Shown piece after piece: positions 1 through 9,869 of a stretch of DNA of 64,000 nt. The stretch is from Klenkia soli (GTDB lineage: Bacteria; Actinomycetota; Actinomycetes; Mycobacteriales; Geodermatophilaceae), in assembly GCF_900103975.1 (NCBI RefSeq), contig NZ_FNIR01000004.1, positions 310,001 to 374,000 of the forward strand. The letters run 5' to 3'. Positions within the stretch are counted from its first letter, which is position 1. Each line of letters begins with the position of its first letter. The notes under the pieces are model-generated. The model did not search any database, was not told the DNA's origin, and saw nothing but the letters and a program-made list of their open reading frames with translations. Position numbers and translations under genes: made by a program.

Positions 1-2122
1 CGAACGGGACCGCGGTGCGGCCCGGGCCCGGCGGGACGCCCTGGCTCTCGGGCTGGCCCCGGCCGACGGCGCCGCGGCGGTGCTGGCCGCCGCGGCGGAC
101 GGTGCACTGGGCGGGGTGGCCGGCCCGCTCGCCGCCCGCCTGGCGGTGCACCCGGGGGACGAGGTGGCGGTGGCCGCCGCGCTGGGCGGTCTGGCCGAGG
201 CGGTCGTGGTGACCGGACCCCGTGCGGCGGCCGACGCGATCGAGCACCTGGCCGACACCGCCGGGGGCCGGGTCGGGCTCCTGGTCGCCGGTGGCGAGGG
301 CGCCGGGAGTCCGCGATCGGCCCTGCCCGCGGGGGCGCGGTGGGCGCTGGACCTGGTGGACGTACCGGCGGACCTGCTGCCGGCGGTGGCCGCGGTGCTG
401 GACGGGGTGGCCGTCGTGGCCGACCTGGCGGCGGCGGTCGCGCTCGTCACCGCCCGGCCCGACCTCCGTACGGTCACCGCGGCCGGTGACTCGCTGGGTG
501 CGGGCCGGGCGACCGGCGGGCAGCCCGACGCCCCGTCCGGCCTGGAGGTCCGGGCCCGGGTGGACGCCGCCGACGGCGAGCTGGGCCGGGCCACGGCCCG
601 CGCCCAGGAGCTCGCCGAGCAGCTCGCGCGGGCCCAGGAGGCCCACCGGGCGGCGGGGTCGGCGGTCGAGGCGGCGGCCACCGCCCGGCGCGAGGCCGAG
701 CGCGAGCGGGCGGCCCGCGACCGCGAGCTGGCGGGGCTGGCCGCCGACCTGCGCTCGGCGGTCGCCGAGGCCCAGCGGGCCGACGCCGCCCGGGTGCGCG
801 CCGAGCAGGGTGTCGAGCAGGCGGCGGAGGCCCTGGCCGGATCGGTCGCGCGGCTGGCCGAGGCCGAGGCCGAGCCCCTGGCCGACGAGCCGTCCCCGGC
901 CGAGCGCGACCGGCTGCGGGCCGAGGTCGCCGTCCTGCGCACCACCGAGACCGAGGCCCGGCTCGGCGTCCGCACCGCCGAGGAGCGGGCCCGGTCGCTG
1001 CACGGTCGTGCGGAGTCGCTGCGCCGGCAGGCCCGGCAGGAACGAGCCACCCGCGAGCGGGCGGAGGAGGCCCGCCGCACCCGGGCACGCGGCGCCGCGG
1101 TCGCCGCCGAGGTGCGGGCGGGGGCCGAGCACGCGTCGTCGCTGCTGGAGACCTCGTTGGTCCAGGCCGTGGCCGAGCGCGACGCCCTGGCCGCGGCCCG
1201 CACGGGGCGGGAGGCCGACCTGCTCGCCGTCCGCACCCGGGTCCGCGAGCTCACCGCGGACCTGGACCGGCTGACCGGTGAGGTGCACCGCGACGAGGTG
1301 GCCCGCGCCGAGCAGCGGCTGCGCATCGAGACGCTCGAGACCCGCGCGGTGGAGGAGCACGGCATCGAGCTGGACCAGCTGGTGGCCGAGTACGGACCGG
1401 CCGCCCCGGTGCCTGCGCCCGGGCCGCACCCCGAGGACGAGCCGGTGCCCGAGCCGGTGCCCTACGTGCGCGCGGTGCAGGAGCGCCGGGCGGCCACCGC
1501 GGAGAAGGACCTCGCCGCGCTGGGCCGGGTCAACCCGCTGGCGCTCGAGGAGTTCGCGGCGCTCGAGGAGCGCAGCGCGTTCCTCACCACCCAGCTCGAG
1601 GACCTCCGGGCCACCCGTCGCGACCTGCTGACCGTCGTCCGCGAGGTCGACGACCGCATCCACGAGGTGTTCGCCGCCGCCTTCGCCGACGTGCAGCGCG
1701 AGTTCGTCGAGGTCTTCCAGACCCTCTTCCCGGGTGGCGAGGGGCGGTTGACGCTCACCGACCCGGAGGACCTGCTGACCACCGGTGTCGAGGTCGAGGC
1801 CCGCCCGCCCGGCAAGAAGGTCAAGCGGCTGTCGCTGCTGTCCGGCGGCGAGCGCTCGCTGACGGCGGTGGCGCTGCTGGTGGCGATCTTCCGGGCGCGA
1901 CCCTCGCCGTTCTACGTCCTGGACGAGGTCGAGGCCGCCCTGGACGACGTCAACCTCGGCCGGTTGCTCACGCTGGTCGAGCAGCTGCGGGACACCTCGC
2001 AGCTGATCGTGATCACCCACCAGAAACGCACGATGGAGATCGCCGACGCCCTCTACGGCGTCTCGATGCGCGGCGACGGCATCACCGGCGTCATCTCCCA
2101 GCGGCTGCGCCCCACCGCCTGA
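1..2122 (+). CDS. smc: Chromosome partition protein SMC, C-terminal part (5' end outside window)
   Basis: The reading frame is open from base 2 to the TGA at 2120-2122, about 706 residues, with no start inside the window. The first part fits the end of the hinge, followed by a long Ala/Arg/Glu-rich coiled coil up to about nt 1350 and a short Pro/Glu-rich interruption near nt 1400-1460. The C-terminal ATPase head carries the ABC signature LSGGE (about nt 1838-1852), the Walker B segment FYVLDEVEAALDD (about nt 1912-1950) and the H-loop THQ. SMC is the condensin ATPase that organises and segregates chromosomes, working with ScpA/ScpB. In actinobacteria smc normally lies directly before ftsY; here three genes separate them. 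Only the 5' truncation by the window edge is unusual. Confidence 0.96.
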   Translation, partial: ERDRGAARARRDALALGLAPADGAAAVLAAAADGALGGVAGPLAARLAVHPGDEVAVAAALGGLAEAVVVTGPRAAADAIEHLADTAGGRVGLLVAGGEGAGSPRSALPAGARWALDLVDVPADLLPAVAAVLDGVAVVADLAAAVALVTARPDLRTVTAAGDSLGAGRATGGQPDAPSGLEVRARVDAADGELGRATARAQELAEQLARAQEAHRAAGSAVEAAATARREAERERAARDRELAGLAADLRSAVAEAQRADAARVRAEQGVEQAAEALAGSVARLAEAEAEPLADEPSPAERDRLRAEVAVLRTTETEARLGVRTAEERARSLHGRAESLRRQARQERATRERAEEARRTRARGAAVAAEVRAGAEHASSLLETSLVQAVAERDALAAARTGREADLLAVRTRVRELTADLDRLTGEVHRDEVARAEQRLRIETLETRAVEEHGIELDQLVAEYGPAAPVPAPGPHPEDEPVPEPVPYVRAVQERRAATAEKDLAALGRVNPLALEEFAALEERSAFLTTQLEDLRATRRDLLTVVREVDDRIHEVFAAAFADVQREFVEVFQTLFPGGEGRLTLTDPEDLLTTGVEVEARPPGKKVKRLSLLSGGERSLTAVALLVAIFRARPSPFYVLDEVEAALDDVNLGRLLTLVEQLRDTSQLIVITHQKRTMEIADALYGVSMRGDGITGVISQRLRPTA

Positions 2123-2128
2123 CCCCGG

Positions 2129-2884
2129 TCAGACGTCGAGGTCGACCTGGAGGGGGTGGTGGTCCGAGCAGCGCGAGCCGTCGAGGACGGCGGCCCCGGT
2201 CACCCGCACCTCGGGGGAGACCCACACCAGGTCGATGCGCAGCCGCGGCCGACGGGCCGGGTGGGTGAGGCCGAGGTCGCGCTTCCACACCTGCCACCGG
2301 CGGGCCTGGTCCCGGCGGGCGCCGGCCCGGGACCAGCCGTCGTCCAGCCGCCCGCGCAGCGGGGTGAGCTCGGTGGCCGACGCCCCGCAGTTGAGGTCGC
2401 CGGCGACCACCGCGGCCCGGCCCGGCGGGGGCAGCAGCCCGACCAGCGCCTCGGCCTGGGCCGCACGCGAGCGCGCCGAGTCGCTGGACAGGTGGGTGGC
2501 GACGACGGTCAGCGCGCCGCCGGCCACGACCAGGTCGGCGCGCACCGCGGCGCGGGGCTCGCCGTGCCCGGGCAGCCGGTGCGCGGCGTCGTTGGCCACG
2601 GGCAACCGCGTGAGCAGCGCGTTGCCGTACCGCTTGGCCGGCCCGTCGCGCCGGGGCTCCTCGATCGCCGAGGCCCACACCAGTTCGCGGTCCAGGGCCC
2701 GGGCGAGCAGCTCGGCCTGGTCGACCCCCTCGCTGCGGGGGCCGAAGGTCCGGTCGACCTCCTGCAGGCAGACGACGTCGGGGTCGGCCGCGGCCAGGAC
2801 CCCGGCGATCCGGGCCAGGTCGTGCCGGCGGTCGTCGCCCACCCCGTGGTGGATGTTGAAGGTCACCAGGCGTACGGAGGTCAC
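2129..2884 (-). CDS. Endonuclease/exonuclease/phosphatase (EEP) family hydrolase
   Basis: A 251-residue protein with the EEP fold order: TFNIHHG at residues 8-14, the metal-binding Glu in CLQEVD (E42), then GDLN, the IDLVWVS segment and the C-terminal SDHHP motif. Members are Mg-dependent phosphodiesterases or phosphatases (exonuclease III, sphingomyelinase and DNase I relatives). The true substrate cannot be told from sequence. No signal peptide is visible, so it is probably cytoplasmic. It starts with GTG at 2884, with GGGAAG upstream as a possible ribosome-binding site. It converges on smc, with only 6 bp between the stop codons, and sits divergently to the epimerase gene. It interrupts the usual smc-ftsY adjacency. 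Confidence 0.85.
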   Translation of the reverse strand: MTSVRLVTFNIHHGVGDDRRHDLARIAGVLAAADPDVVCLQEVDRTFGPRSEGVDQAELLARALDRELVWASAIEEPRRDGPAKRYGNALLTRLPVANDAAHRLPGHGEPRAAVRADLVVAGGALTVVATHLSSDSARSRAAQAEALVGLLPPPGRAAVVAGDLNCGASATELTPLRGRLDDGWSRAGARRDQARRWQVWKRDLGLTHPARRPRLRIDLVWVSPEVRVTGAAVLDGSRCSDHHPLQVDLDV

Positions 2885-2925
2885 CGCTCGAGCTTCCCAG
2901 GCGGGATCGTGCGGGGCCGGGTTGC

Positions 2926-3819
2926 ATGGCCGGCATGCGCATCTTCTTCACCGGCGGCTCGGGCAAGGCCGGCCACCACGTCGCCCCGTTCCTGGCCGAC
3001 CAGGGGCACGAGGTCACCAACGCCGACCTGACCCCGCTGCGCCACGACGGCATCGCCGACCTGCGCGTCGACCTCACCGACCTCGGGCAGACGTACTCCG
3101 CCCTCGCCGGTGCCGCCCGCAGCGCCGACCTCGAGGGCGCCGCGGTGCCGGCCTACGACGCCGTCGTCCACTTCGCCGCGATCCCGGCGATCCTGCTCGC
3201 CCCGGACGCCACCACCTACGCCACGAACATCCTCAGCACCTACAACGTCCTGGAGGCGGCCACCCGGCTGGGCATCCCCAAGGTGGTCTTCGCCTCGTCG
3301 GAGACCACCTACGGCGTGTGCTTCGCCCAGGGGGAGCGGAGGCCCGAGTACCTGCCGGTCGACGAGGAGCACCCGACGGTGCCCGAGGACTCCTACGCGA
3401 TGAGCAAGGTCGCCGGCGAGGTGACCGCGCGGTCGTTCCAGGCCCGCAGCGGGGCCGACGTCTACGGGCTGCGGATCAACAACGTGGTCGAGCCGCACGA
3501 GTACGCGGAGCTGTTCCCCGCGTTCCTCGAGGACCCCGCCCTGCGCCGGCGCAACCTGTTCGCCTACATCGACACCCGCGACCTCGGGCAGATCGTGCAG
3601 CGCTGCCTCACCACCGACGGGCTGGGCTACGAGGTCTTCAACGTCGCGAACGCCGACATGTCGGTCTCGCTCACCACCGACGAGGTCCGGGAGCGCTTCT
3701 ACCCCGGGGTCGAGGTGCGCCGGGAGATGGGACGCGACGAGACCTTCTACTCCATCGACAAGGCCCGCCGGCTGCTCGGCTACGACCCCCGGCACTCCTG
3801 GCGAGACGAACTGGGCTGA
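2926..3819 (+). CDS. NAD(P)-dependent epimerase/dehydratase (extended SDR)
   Basis: A 297-residue extended short-chain dehydrogenase. The N-terminal Rossmann nucleotide-binding motif is TGGSGKAG (residues 9-16). The catalytic YxxxK is Y157-K161, with a preceding serine pair at 125-126. The overall architecture matches NAD-dependent epimerase/dehydratase proteins acting on nucleotide sugars or related compounds; the substrate is not inferable. A second in-frame ATG at 2935, directly before the first beta strand, is an equally plausible start and would remove three residues. It is followed 7 bp later by the convergent end of the PhoD-like gene. One of three accessory genes between smc and ftsY. 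Confidence 0.85.
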   Translation: MAGMRIFFTGGSGKAGHHVAPFLADQGHEVTNADLTPLRHDGIADLRVDLTDLGQTYSALAGAARSADLEGAAVPAYDAVVHFAAIPAILLAPDATTYATNILSTYNVLEAATRLGIPKVVFASSETTYGVCFAQGERRPEYLPVDEEHPTVPEDSYAMSKVAGEVTARSFQARSGADVYGLRINNVVEPHEYAELFPAFLEDPALRRRNLFAYIDTRDLGQIVQRCLTTDGLGYEVFNVANADMSVSLTTDEVRERFYPGVEVRREMGRDETFYSIDKARRLLGYDPRHSWRDELG

Positions 3820-3826
3820 CGCGGGA

Positions 3827-5476
3827 TCACGACAGCTCGGTGTCGAGCACCCGGGTGAACACCGGGCCGCCGGCGTCGTCCCGGCTGGTGGCCCACAGCC
3901 GGAACCGGGCGTCGCGGCCGTCGAGGACCAGCTCGCCGAGCTCGTTGCCGAAGAACGGACCGGCCTGCTTGCGCCACTCCAGACCGGTGCGGCGGACCCG
4001 GGCGGCCTTCGCGATCGACCCGGTGATCGTCCGGGCCCACCGGCTCCAGCCGATGCGGAAGCCGACCTCGATGGCGTGCGGCGCCTGGTTGTGCAGCGGC
4101 GAGACCGTCAGCTGGTGCACCCGTCCGGTGAGGCCGGCGGGCTGCACCAGCTCCGCGGCGTAGGCGTGGTGGACGTCGCCGGAGAGCACCAGGACGGTGG
4201 CCGGCGCCGGCCCGGCCTCGCCTCCGGCCACCGACACCAGCAGCCGGCCCAGCCGCTCGAAGGACTGCCCGAACGCTGCCCAGTGCTCGAGGTCGGCGGC
4301 CTGCCGCAGCTTCTCGGCCAGCCGGCCGACGAGCCGGCCGTGGTGCCGGACGGCGAGGGTCTGGTTCCAGCGCTCGATGTCGTGGACGGCGTGCGGCAGC
4401 AGCCACGGCAGCGAGGTGCCGACCAGCACGTGCTGCACGCCGTCGGCGACCGCCTCGCGCACGGCCTCCTCGACCCAGGTGAACTCGGCGTCGTCCAGGA
4501 TCTGCCGGTCGGCCTCGGTGAGCACCCGCCCGGCGCGGCTGTCGACCATCACCAGCCGGACGTGGTCCCAGTGCCGCACGTAGCTCCACCGGAACGCGGT
4601 GGGGTCGCCGTCGGCGGCCTGCGCCATGGCGGTGAGCATCGGCTCGGCGTCGACCGGGGCGTCGCCGTCGCCCTGCATCGCCTGCCAGGTGGCGTTGTCG
4701 GCCAGCTCGGCCGGCGACAGGTTGCCCAGGTGCTGGTAGACGAAGTAGCTGGTCAGGCCGCCGGTGATCCGCCGGCGCCACCACGGTTGCTCGACGACGG
4801 AGTCACGCCAGGCGGCCGAGGTGTTCCAGTCGTCGATCATCTCGTGGTCGTCGAAGATCATCGCCGAGGGGATGGTCGAGAGCAGCCAGCGGACCTCGGG
4901 GTCGCCCCACGACTCCCGGTAGAGCCGGGTGTACTCCTCGAAGTCGGCGACCTGGGTGCCCGGCGCCACCGAGAGGTCGCGGCGGGAGGCCAGCCACGCC
5001 TGGGTGGGTGGCGTCGTCTCGTCGGCGTAGACCTGGTCGCCGAGCAGCACCAGCGCGTCGGGCCACTGCGCCTGGTCGGTGCCGGCCAGCTGCACCGCGT
5101 AGCAGTCCAGGGCGTCGGGCGGGATGCCGTCGCGGGCGTCGACCGAGGCCGGGGTCGCGTAGCGGCAGGAGCCGAAGGCGATCCGGAAGGGCCCCGGGCC
5201 GCCGGGGGTGCGGATCCGGCTGGGCGGGAAGGGCGAGTGCCGGGGCGGCCAGACCCGCGCGTCGTCCAGGTGCACCTCGTAGGGCGTCGTGCTGCCCGGC
5301 TCGAGGCCCTCGACCACCAGCAGGGCGAAGTGGTGGCCGCCCACGCAGAACGTGCGGGCCACGGCGTCGAGGACGCGCACGGTGCACGGGCGGTCGGTCT
5401 CGACCCAGACGGTCGCGGACACGGGGTCGACGTGGCGCAGCAGGGGGCCGAGCACCAGCCGGGGGTCGTCGGGCAC
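3827..5476 (-). CDS. PhoD-like metallophosphatase (alkaline phosphatase D family)
   Basis: A 549-residue protein with a beta-rich N-terminal domain (about residues 1-95) followed by a PhoD-type metallophosphatase domain. Visible motifs include GSCRYA, LLGDQVYADE, FDDHEMIDDWN and LSGDVHHAYAAE, which supply the metal-binding Asp/His residues. Classical PhoD is a Tat-exported, Ca/Fe-dependent phosphodiesterase/phosphatase used in phosphate acquisition. This protein has no signal peptide, so a cytoplasmic role is likely and the substrate is open. The GTG at 5476 is chosen because GGGAAGG lies 8 nt upstream; the frame stays open much further but only by running antisense through ftsY. Divergent from ftsY with a 61-bp gap. 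Confidence 0.85.
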   Translation of the reverse strand: MPDDPRLVLGPLLRHVDPVSATVWVETDRPCTVRVLDAVARTFCVGGHHFALLVVEGLEPGSTTPYEVHLDDARVWPPRHSPFPPSRIRTPGGPGPFRIAFGSCRYATPASVDARDGIPPDALDCYAVQLAGTDQAQWPDALVLLGDQVYADETTPPTQAWLASRRDLSVAPGTQVADFEEYTRLYRESWGDPEVRWLLSTIPSAMIFDDHEMIDDWNTSAAWRDSVVEQPWWRRRITGGLTSYFVYQHLGNLSPAELADNATWQAMQGDGDAPVDAEPMLTAMAQAADGDPTAFRWSYVRHWDHVRLVMVDSRAGRVLTEADRQILDDAEFTWVEEAVREAVADGVQHVLVGTSLPWLLPHAVHDIERWNQTLAVRHHGRLVGRLAEKLRQAADLEHWAAFGQSFERLGRLLVSVAGGEAGPAPATVLVLSGDVHHAYAAELVQPAGLTGRVHQLTVSPLHNQAPHAIEVGFRIGWSRWARTITGSIAKAARVRRTGLEWRKQAGPFFGNELGELVLDGRDARFRLWATSRDDAGGPVFTRVLDTELS

Positions 5477-5537
5477 GGCCACCACCTTCCCGCACCGCAC
5501 CCGGTGCTGCCCAGGACGGGCTGGGAGACTCCTGGGC

Positions 5538-6764
5538 ATGGAGTTCGTGCTCATCGCCGTCGCGGTCGTCGTCGTCGCCCTGCTCGTCGGGGTCGGCCTC
5601 CTGGTCGGCCGCGGACGACGCACCACCCGGCTGGACGACGACGCGGCCCGCGGGACGACGCTGACCCGGCCGCGGCCCACCGACCCCGCGCCCCCGGTCA
5701 CCACCGCGCCGACGACGGTGCCCCCCGTCGGCACCGCACCCGATGCGTCGCCCGTCTCCGGGGACACCCTCGTCCCGCCTGCCGACCTGCCCCCCGCCGA
5801 GCCCGAGCCCGGCCTGGTCTTCGACGTCCCGCCGCCCTCGGCCGGCCGGCTGGTGCGGCTGCGCAGCCGGCTCGCCCGGTCGCAGTCCTCCCTGGGCCGC
5901 GGCCTGCTCACCGTGCTGGCCCGGGAGAAGCTGACCGAGGACGACTGGGAGGAGATCGAGGAGACCCTCCTGGCCGCCGACGTCGGCGTCGCCGCCACCA
6001 CCCAGATCGTGCAGCGCCTGCGCACGCAGTCCCTCGTGCTCGCGACCGGGGACGGCGCTGCGCTGCGCGACCTGCTGGTGTCCGAGCTGACCGCCGTCCT
6101 GGGCCCGGACCTGGACCGCACGCTGGCCACCGACCGCGAGCTGGACCGGCCCGCCGTCGTGCTGGTCGTCGGGGTCAACGGGGCCGGCAAGACCACCACC
6201 TGCGGGAAGATCGCGCGGGTGCTCGTGGGCGACGGCCGCAGCGTCCTGCTGGGTGCCGCCGACACCTTCCGCGCCGCCGCCGCCGACCAGCTCGAGACCT
6301 GGGGCGAGCGGGTCGGCGTCCCGACCGTGCGCGGCGCCGAGGGCGGCGACCCGGCGTCGGTCGCCTACGAGGCGGTCAAGGTGGGCCGCGAGGCCGACGT
6401 CGACGCCGTGCTCGTGGACACCGCCGGGCGGCTGCACACCAAGAGCGGGCTGATGGACGAGCTGGGCAAGGTCAAGCGGGTCGTCGAGAAGCTGAGCCCG
6501 GTGGACGAGGTGCTGCTGGTCCTGGACGCCACCACCGGCCAGAACGGCGTCGTGCAGGCCCGGGTGTTCACCGAGGCCGTCACCGTCACCGGCATCGTGC
6601 TCACCAAGCTCGACGGCACGGCCAAGGGCGGCATCGTGGTCTCGGTGCAGCGCGAGCTGGGCATCCCGGTCAAGCTGGTCGGGCTGGGCGAGGGCGCCGA
6701 CGACCTGGCCCCCTTCGAGCCCCGCGCCTTCGCCGAGGCCCTGGTCGGCGGTCAGGCCGAGTAG
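5538..6764 (+). CDS. ftsY: Signal recognition particle receptor FtsY
   Basis: 408 residues. FtsY docks SRP-bound ribosomes at the membrane and hydrolyses GTP together with Ffh. The N-terminus is a hydrophobic segment (about residues 2-22) followed by a disordered Pro/Thr/Asp-rich linker to about residue 95, as in actinobacterial FtsY, which often carry an N-terminal membrane anchor. The helical N domain follows, then the NG GTPase: G1 GVNGAGKTTT, the DTFRAAAADQL insertion-box region, G3 DTAGRLHTK and G4 TKLDGTAKGG. Its partner Ffh is encoded at 12332-13843 in the same direction. The 3' end overlaps the convergent permease gene by 13 bp. Confidence 0.97.
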   Translation: MEFVLIAVAVVVVALLVGVGLLVGRGRRTTRLDDDAARGTTLTRPRPTDPAPPVTTAPTTVPPVGTAPDASPVSGDTLVPPADLPPAEPEPGLVFDVPPPSAGRLVRLRSRLARSQSSLGRGLLTVLAREKLTEDDWEEIEETLLAADVGVAATTQIVQRLRTQSLVLATGDGAALRDLLVSELTAVLGPDLDRTLATDRELDRPAVVLVVGVNGAGKTTTCGKIARVLVGDGRSVLLGAADTFRAAAADQLETWGERVGVPTVRGAEGGDPASVAYEAVKVGREADVDAVLVDTAGRLHTKSGLMDELGKVKRVVEKLSPVDEVLLVLDATTGQNGVVQARVFTEAVTVTGIVLTKLDGTAKGGIVVSVQRELGIPVKLVGLGEGADDLAPFEPRAFAEALVGGQAE

Positions 6765-7840
6765 CGCTCCTCCACGCGGCCGACCCGCCAGACGGCGAGG
6801 GCGACCGCCCAGGTGAGCACGAAGAGGCCGACGATGCCGAAGCCGACGTAGTCGAGGTTCCACGAGGCCAGCCAGGCCAGCGGGCCGGACTCGATGTGCA
6901 GCTGCTCGACCAGCAGGCCGATCAGGACCAGCCCGCCGACGCCCAGGGCGACGGTCACCGACAGCACGGTGACCGTCAGGTTGTAGAACACCTTGCGCAC
7001 GGGCTTGACCAGGGCCCACCCGTAGGCCCGGGTCATGAGCACGCCGTCGGCGGTGTCGAACAGGCTCATGCCGGCCATGAACAGCACCGGCAGCACGACG
7101 ATCGCGTACCAGGGCAGCACGAACGCCGCCGAGCCCGCGATCAGGACCAGCAGGCCGACCTGGGTGGCGGTGTCGAAGCCCAGGCCCATGAGCAGGCCCA
7201 CCGGGTACAGGTGCCAGGCCTTGCTGACCCGCCGGGTCGCGCGGCCCAGCAGCCGGGCCAGCAGGCCGCGGTTGTGCAGGTGGTGCTCCAGGGCGGCCTC
7301 GTCCAGCTCACCCGAGCGCATGCCGCGGAACACCCGGGCGATGCCGATCACCGACACCAGGTTGGTCAGCCCGATCAGCAGCAGGAAGCCCCCGGCGACC
7401 ACGGTGCCGATCAGCCCCAGGGTGGCCGCCGTCCCGGAGTCCTCGTCCTGGATGACCCCCGCGACGGACCGGACGCCGACCGCGAGCAGCACCCCGGCCA
7501 CCAGGACGACGGTGGAGTGGCCCAGGGAGAACCAGAAGCCCGTGCTGACCGCGCGCTTGCCCTCGCCGACCAGCTTGCGGGTGGTGTTGTCGATGACGGC
7601 GATGTGGTCGGCGTCGAAGGCGTGCCGCACCCCGAGCAGGTAGGCGGTGAGCCCGACGCCGAGGCCGAGCACCCCGGCGCTGCCCAGGTCGAACCGTTGC
7701 GGGGCCACGGCGAACGCCAGGACGCCCCACCCCAGCACGTGCAGGACGACGACGACGGCGGCGGTGCCGGCGATGCTGCGCCGGTCGCGGGTGCTGAAGC
7801 CCTGCTGCGCGGTCGCGGGGGTGTCGACGGTGGAGGTCAC
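6752..7840 (-). CDS. Nickel/cobalt high-affinity permease (HoxN/NixA, NiCoT family)
   Basis: A 362-residue membrane protein with about eight hydrophobic helices. It contains the NiCoT signature RHAFDADHIAVIDNTTR (HX4DH in TM2), the LGHSTVV motif in TM3, FDTATQVG and LFMAGMSLFDTADG. These residues bind and translocate Ni2+ or Co2+ in HoxN, NixA and NhlF; which metal is preferred here cannot be read off. The protein would feed nickel or cobalt enzymes such as urease, hydrogenase or cobalamin enzymes, none of which are in this window. The GTG start at 7840 has no Shine-Dalgarno but has a -10-like TAAGGT six bases upstream. It sits between ftsY and amtB, which are adjacent in Mycobacterium. Confidence 0.93.
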   Translation of the reverse strand: MTSTVDTPATAQQGFSTRDRRSIAGTAAVVVVLHVLGWGVLAFAVAPQRFDLGSAGVLGLGVGLTAYLLGVRHAFDADHIAVIDNTTRKLVGEGKRAVSTGFWFSLGHSTVVLVAGVLLAVGVRSVAGVIQDEDSGTAATLGLIGTVVAGGFLLLIGLTNLVSVIGIARVFRGMRSGELDEAALEHHLHNRGLLARLLGRATRRVSKAWHLYPVGLLMGLGFDTATQVGLLVLIAGSAAFVLPWYAIVVLPVLFMAGMSLFDTADGVLMTRAYGWALVKPVRKVFYNLTVTVLSVTVALGVGGLVLIGLLVEQLHIESGPLAWLASWNLDYVGFGIVGLFVLTWAVALAVWRVGRVEERYSA

Positions 7841-7846
7841 GGCGGG

Positions 7847-7852
7847 ACCTTA
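7847..7852 (-). promoter_or_regulatory. Candidate -10 of leaderless nickel/cobalt permease promoter
   Basis: On the minus strand TAAGGT is followed by six bases and the GTG start codon at 7840, so transcription would begin at or next to the start codon. A TTGTGC at 7872-7877 lies 19 bp further upstream and could be a weak -35. Confidence 0.5.
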
Positions 7853-7868
7853 ATGCCGATCCCTCGCA

Positions 7869-7897
7869 GCTGCACAACCCTCGCAACAAGGTGCAGC
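7869..7897. promoter_or_regulatory. Inverted repeat, candidate operator upstream of the nickel/cobalt permease
   Basis: GCTGCAC at 7869-7875 and GTGCAGC at 7891-7897 form a 7-bp inverted repeat with a 15-bp spacer. It overlaps the presumed -35 region of the permease promoter. CCCTCGCA also occurs twice at 7861-7868 and 7878-7885, 17 bp apart. Metal-dependent repressors of nickel transporters bind dyads of similar size, but this sequence does not match the NikR or Nur consensus well. Confidence 0.4.
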
Positions 7898-7959
7898 GAC
7901 ACCACCCGTACGGGTCGGCAACGTGACCGGAACACGACGGCACGACACGCGGGGGCGAG

Positions 7960-7998
7960 TTCACGACCCGGAAACACGTGTGCGCCGCCCCCGGAAAC
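7960..7998 (+). promoter_or_regulatory. Candidate GlnR-type nitrogen-control boxes upstream of amtB
   Basis: TTCAC (7960-7964), six bases, GAAAC (7971-7975) resembles the actinobacterial GlnR a-b pair GTnAC-n6-GAAAC with one mismatch. A second GAAAC is at 7994-7998, 23 bp further on instead of the ideal 22. The position, about 70-110 bp before the amtB start, fits control of ammonium uptake genes by GlnR as known in Streptomyces. This is a consensus match by eye only. Confidence 0.4.
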
Positions 7999-8070
7999 AC
8001 GGGGTCGGCACTGTCTTCGGCGTCCCCCCGACGCGGCCGATGGCCGACGACCCCTGATCAGGAGGTTGCC

Positions 8071-9746
<1,676 letters not shown>

Positions 9747-9770
9747 CCCACCCTCGCAGCGCAGCACGAC

Positions 9771-9813
9771 CCGTCGGCCGGGGTGGTGGGACGACCACCG
9801 CCCCGGCCGACGG
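9771..9813 (+). terminator. Strong hairpin between glnB and glnD
   Basis: Thirteen perfect base pairs (9771-9783 with 9801-9813), then a T-G pair and five more pairs (GGTGG 9785-9789 with CCACC 9795-9799) around the loop GACGA. This makes a 19-bp stem with a 5-nt loop. There is no T tract, as is usual for GC-rich actinobacterial terminators. It should separate amtB-glnB transcription from glnD at least partly. Confidence 0.8.
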
Positions 9814-9869
9814 CGCGTCCAGCACACGTCGCGCGGCACCGCTGCCGCCCACCCGTGAGAGGTGCCCCC

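Noticed and set aside
9783-9869. Upstream extension of glnD
   Set aside because: The early ATG lies in the stem of the hairpin at 9771-9813 and the added residues are Arg/Pro-rich without homology. GTG 9870 has a Shine-Dalgarno.
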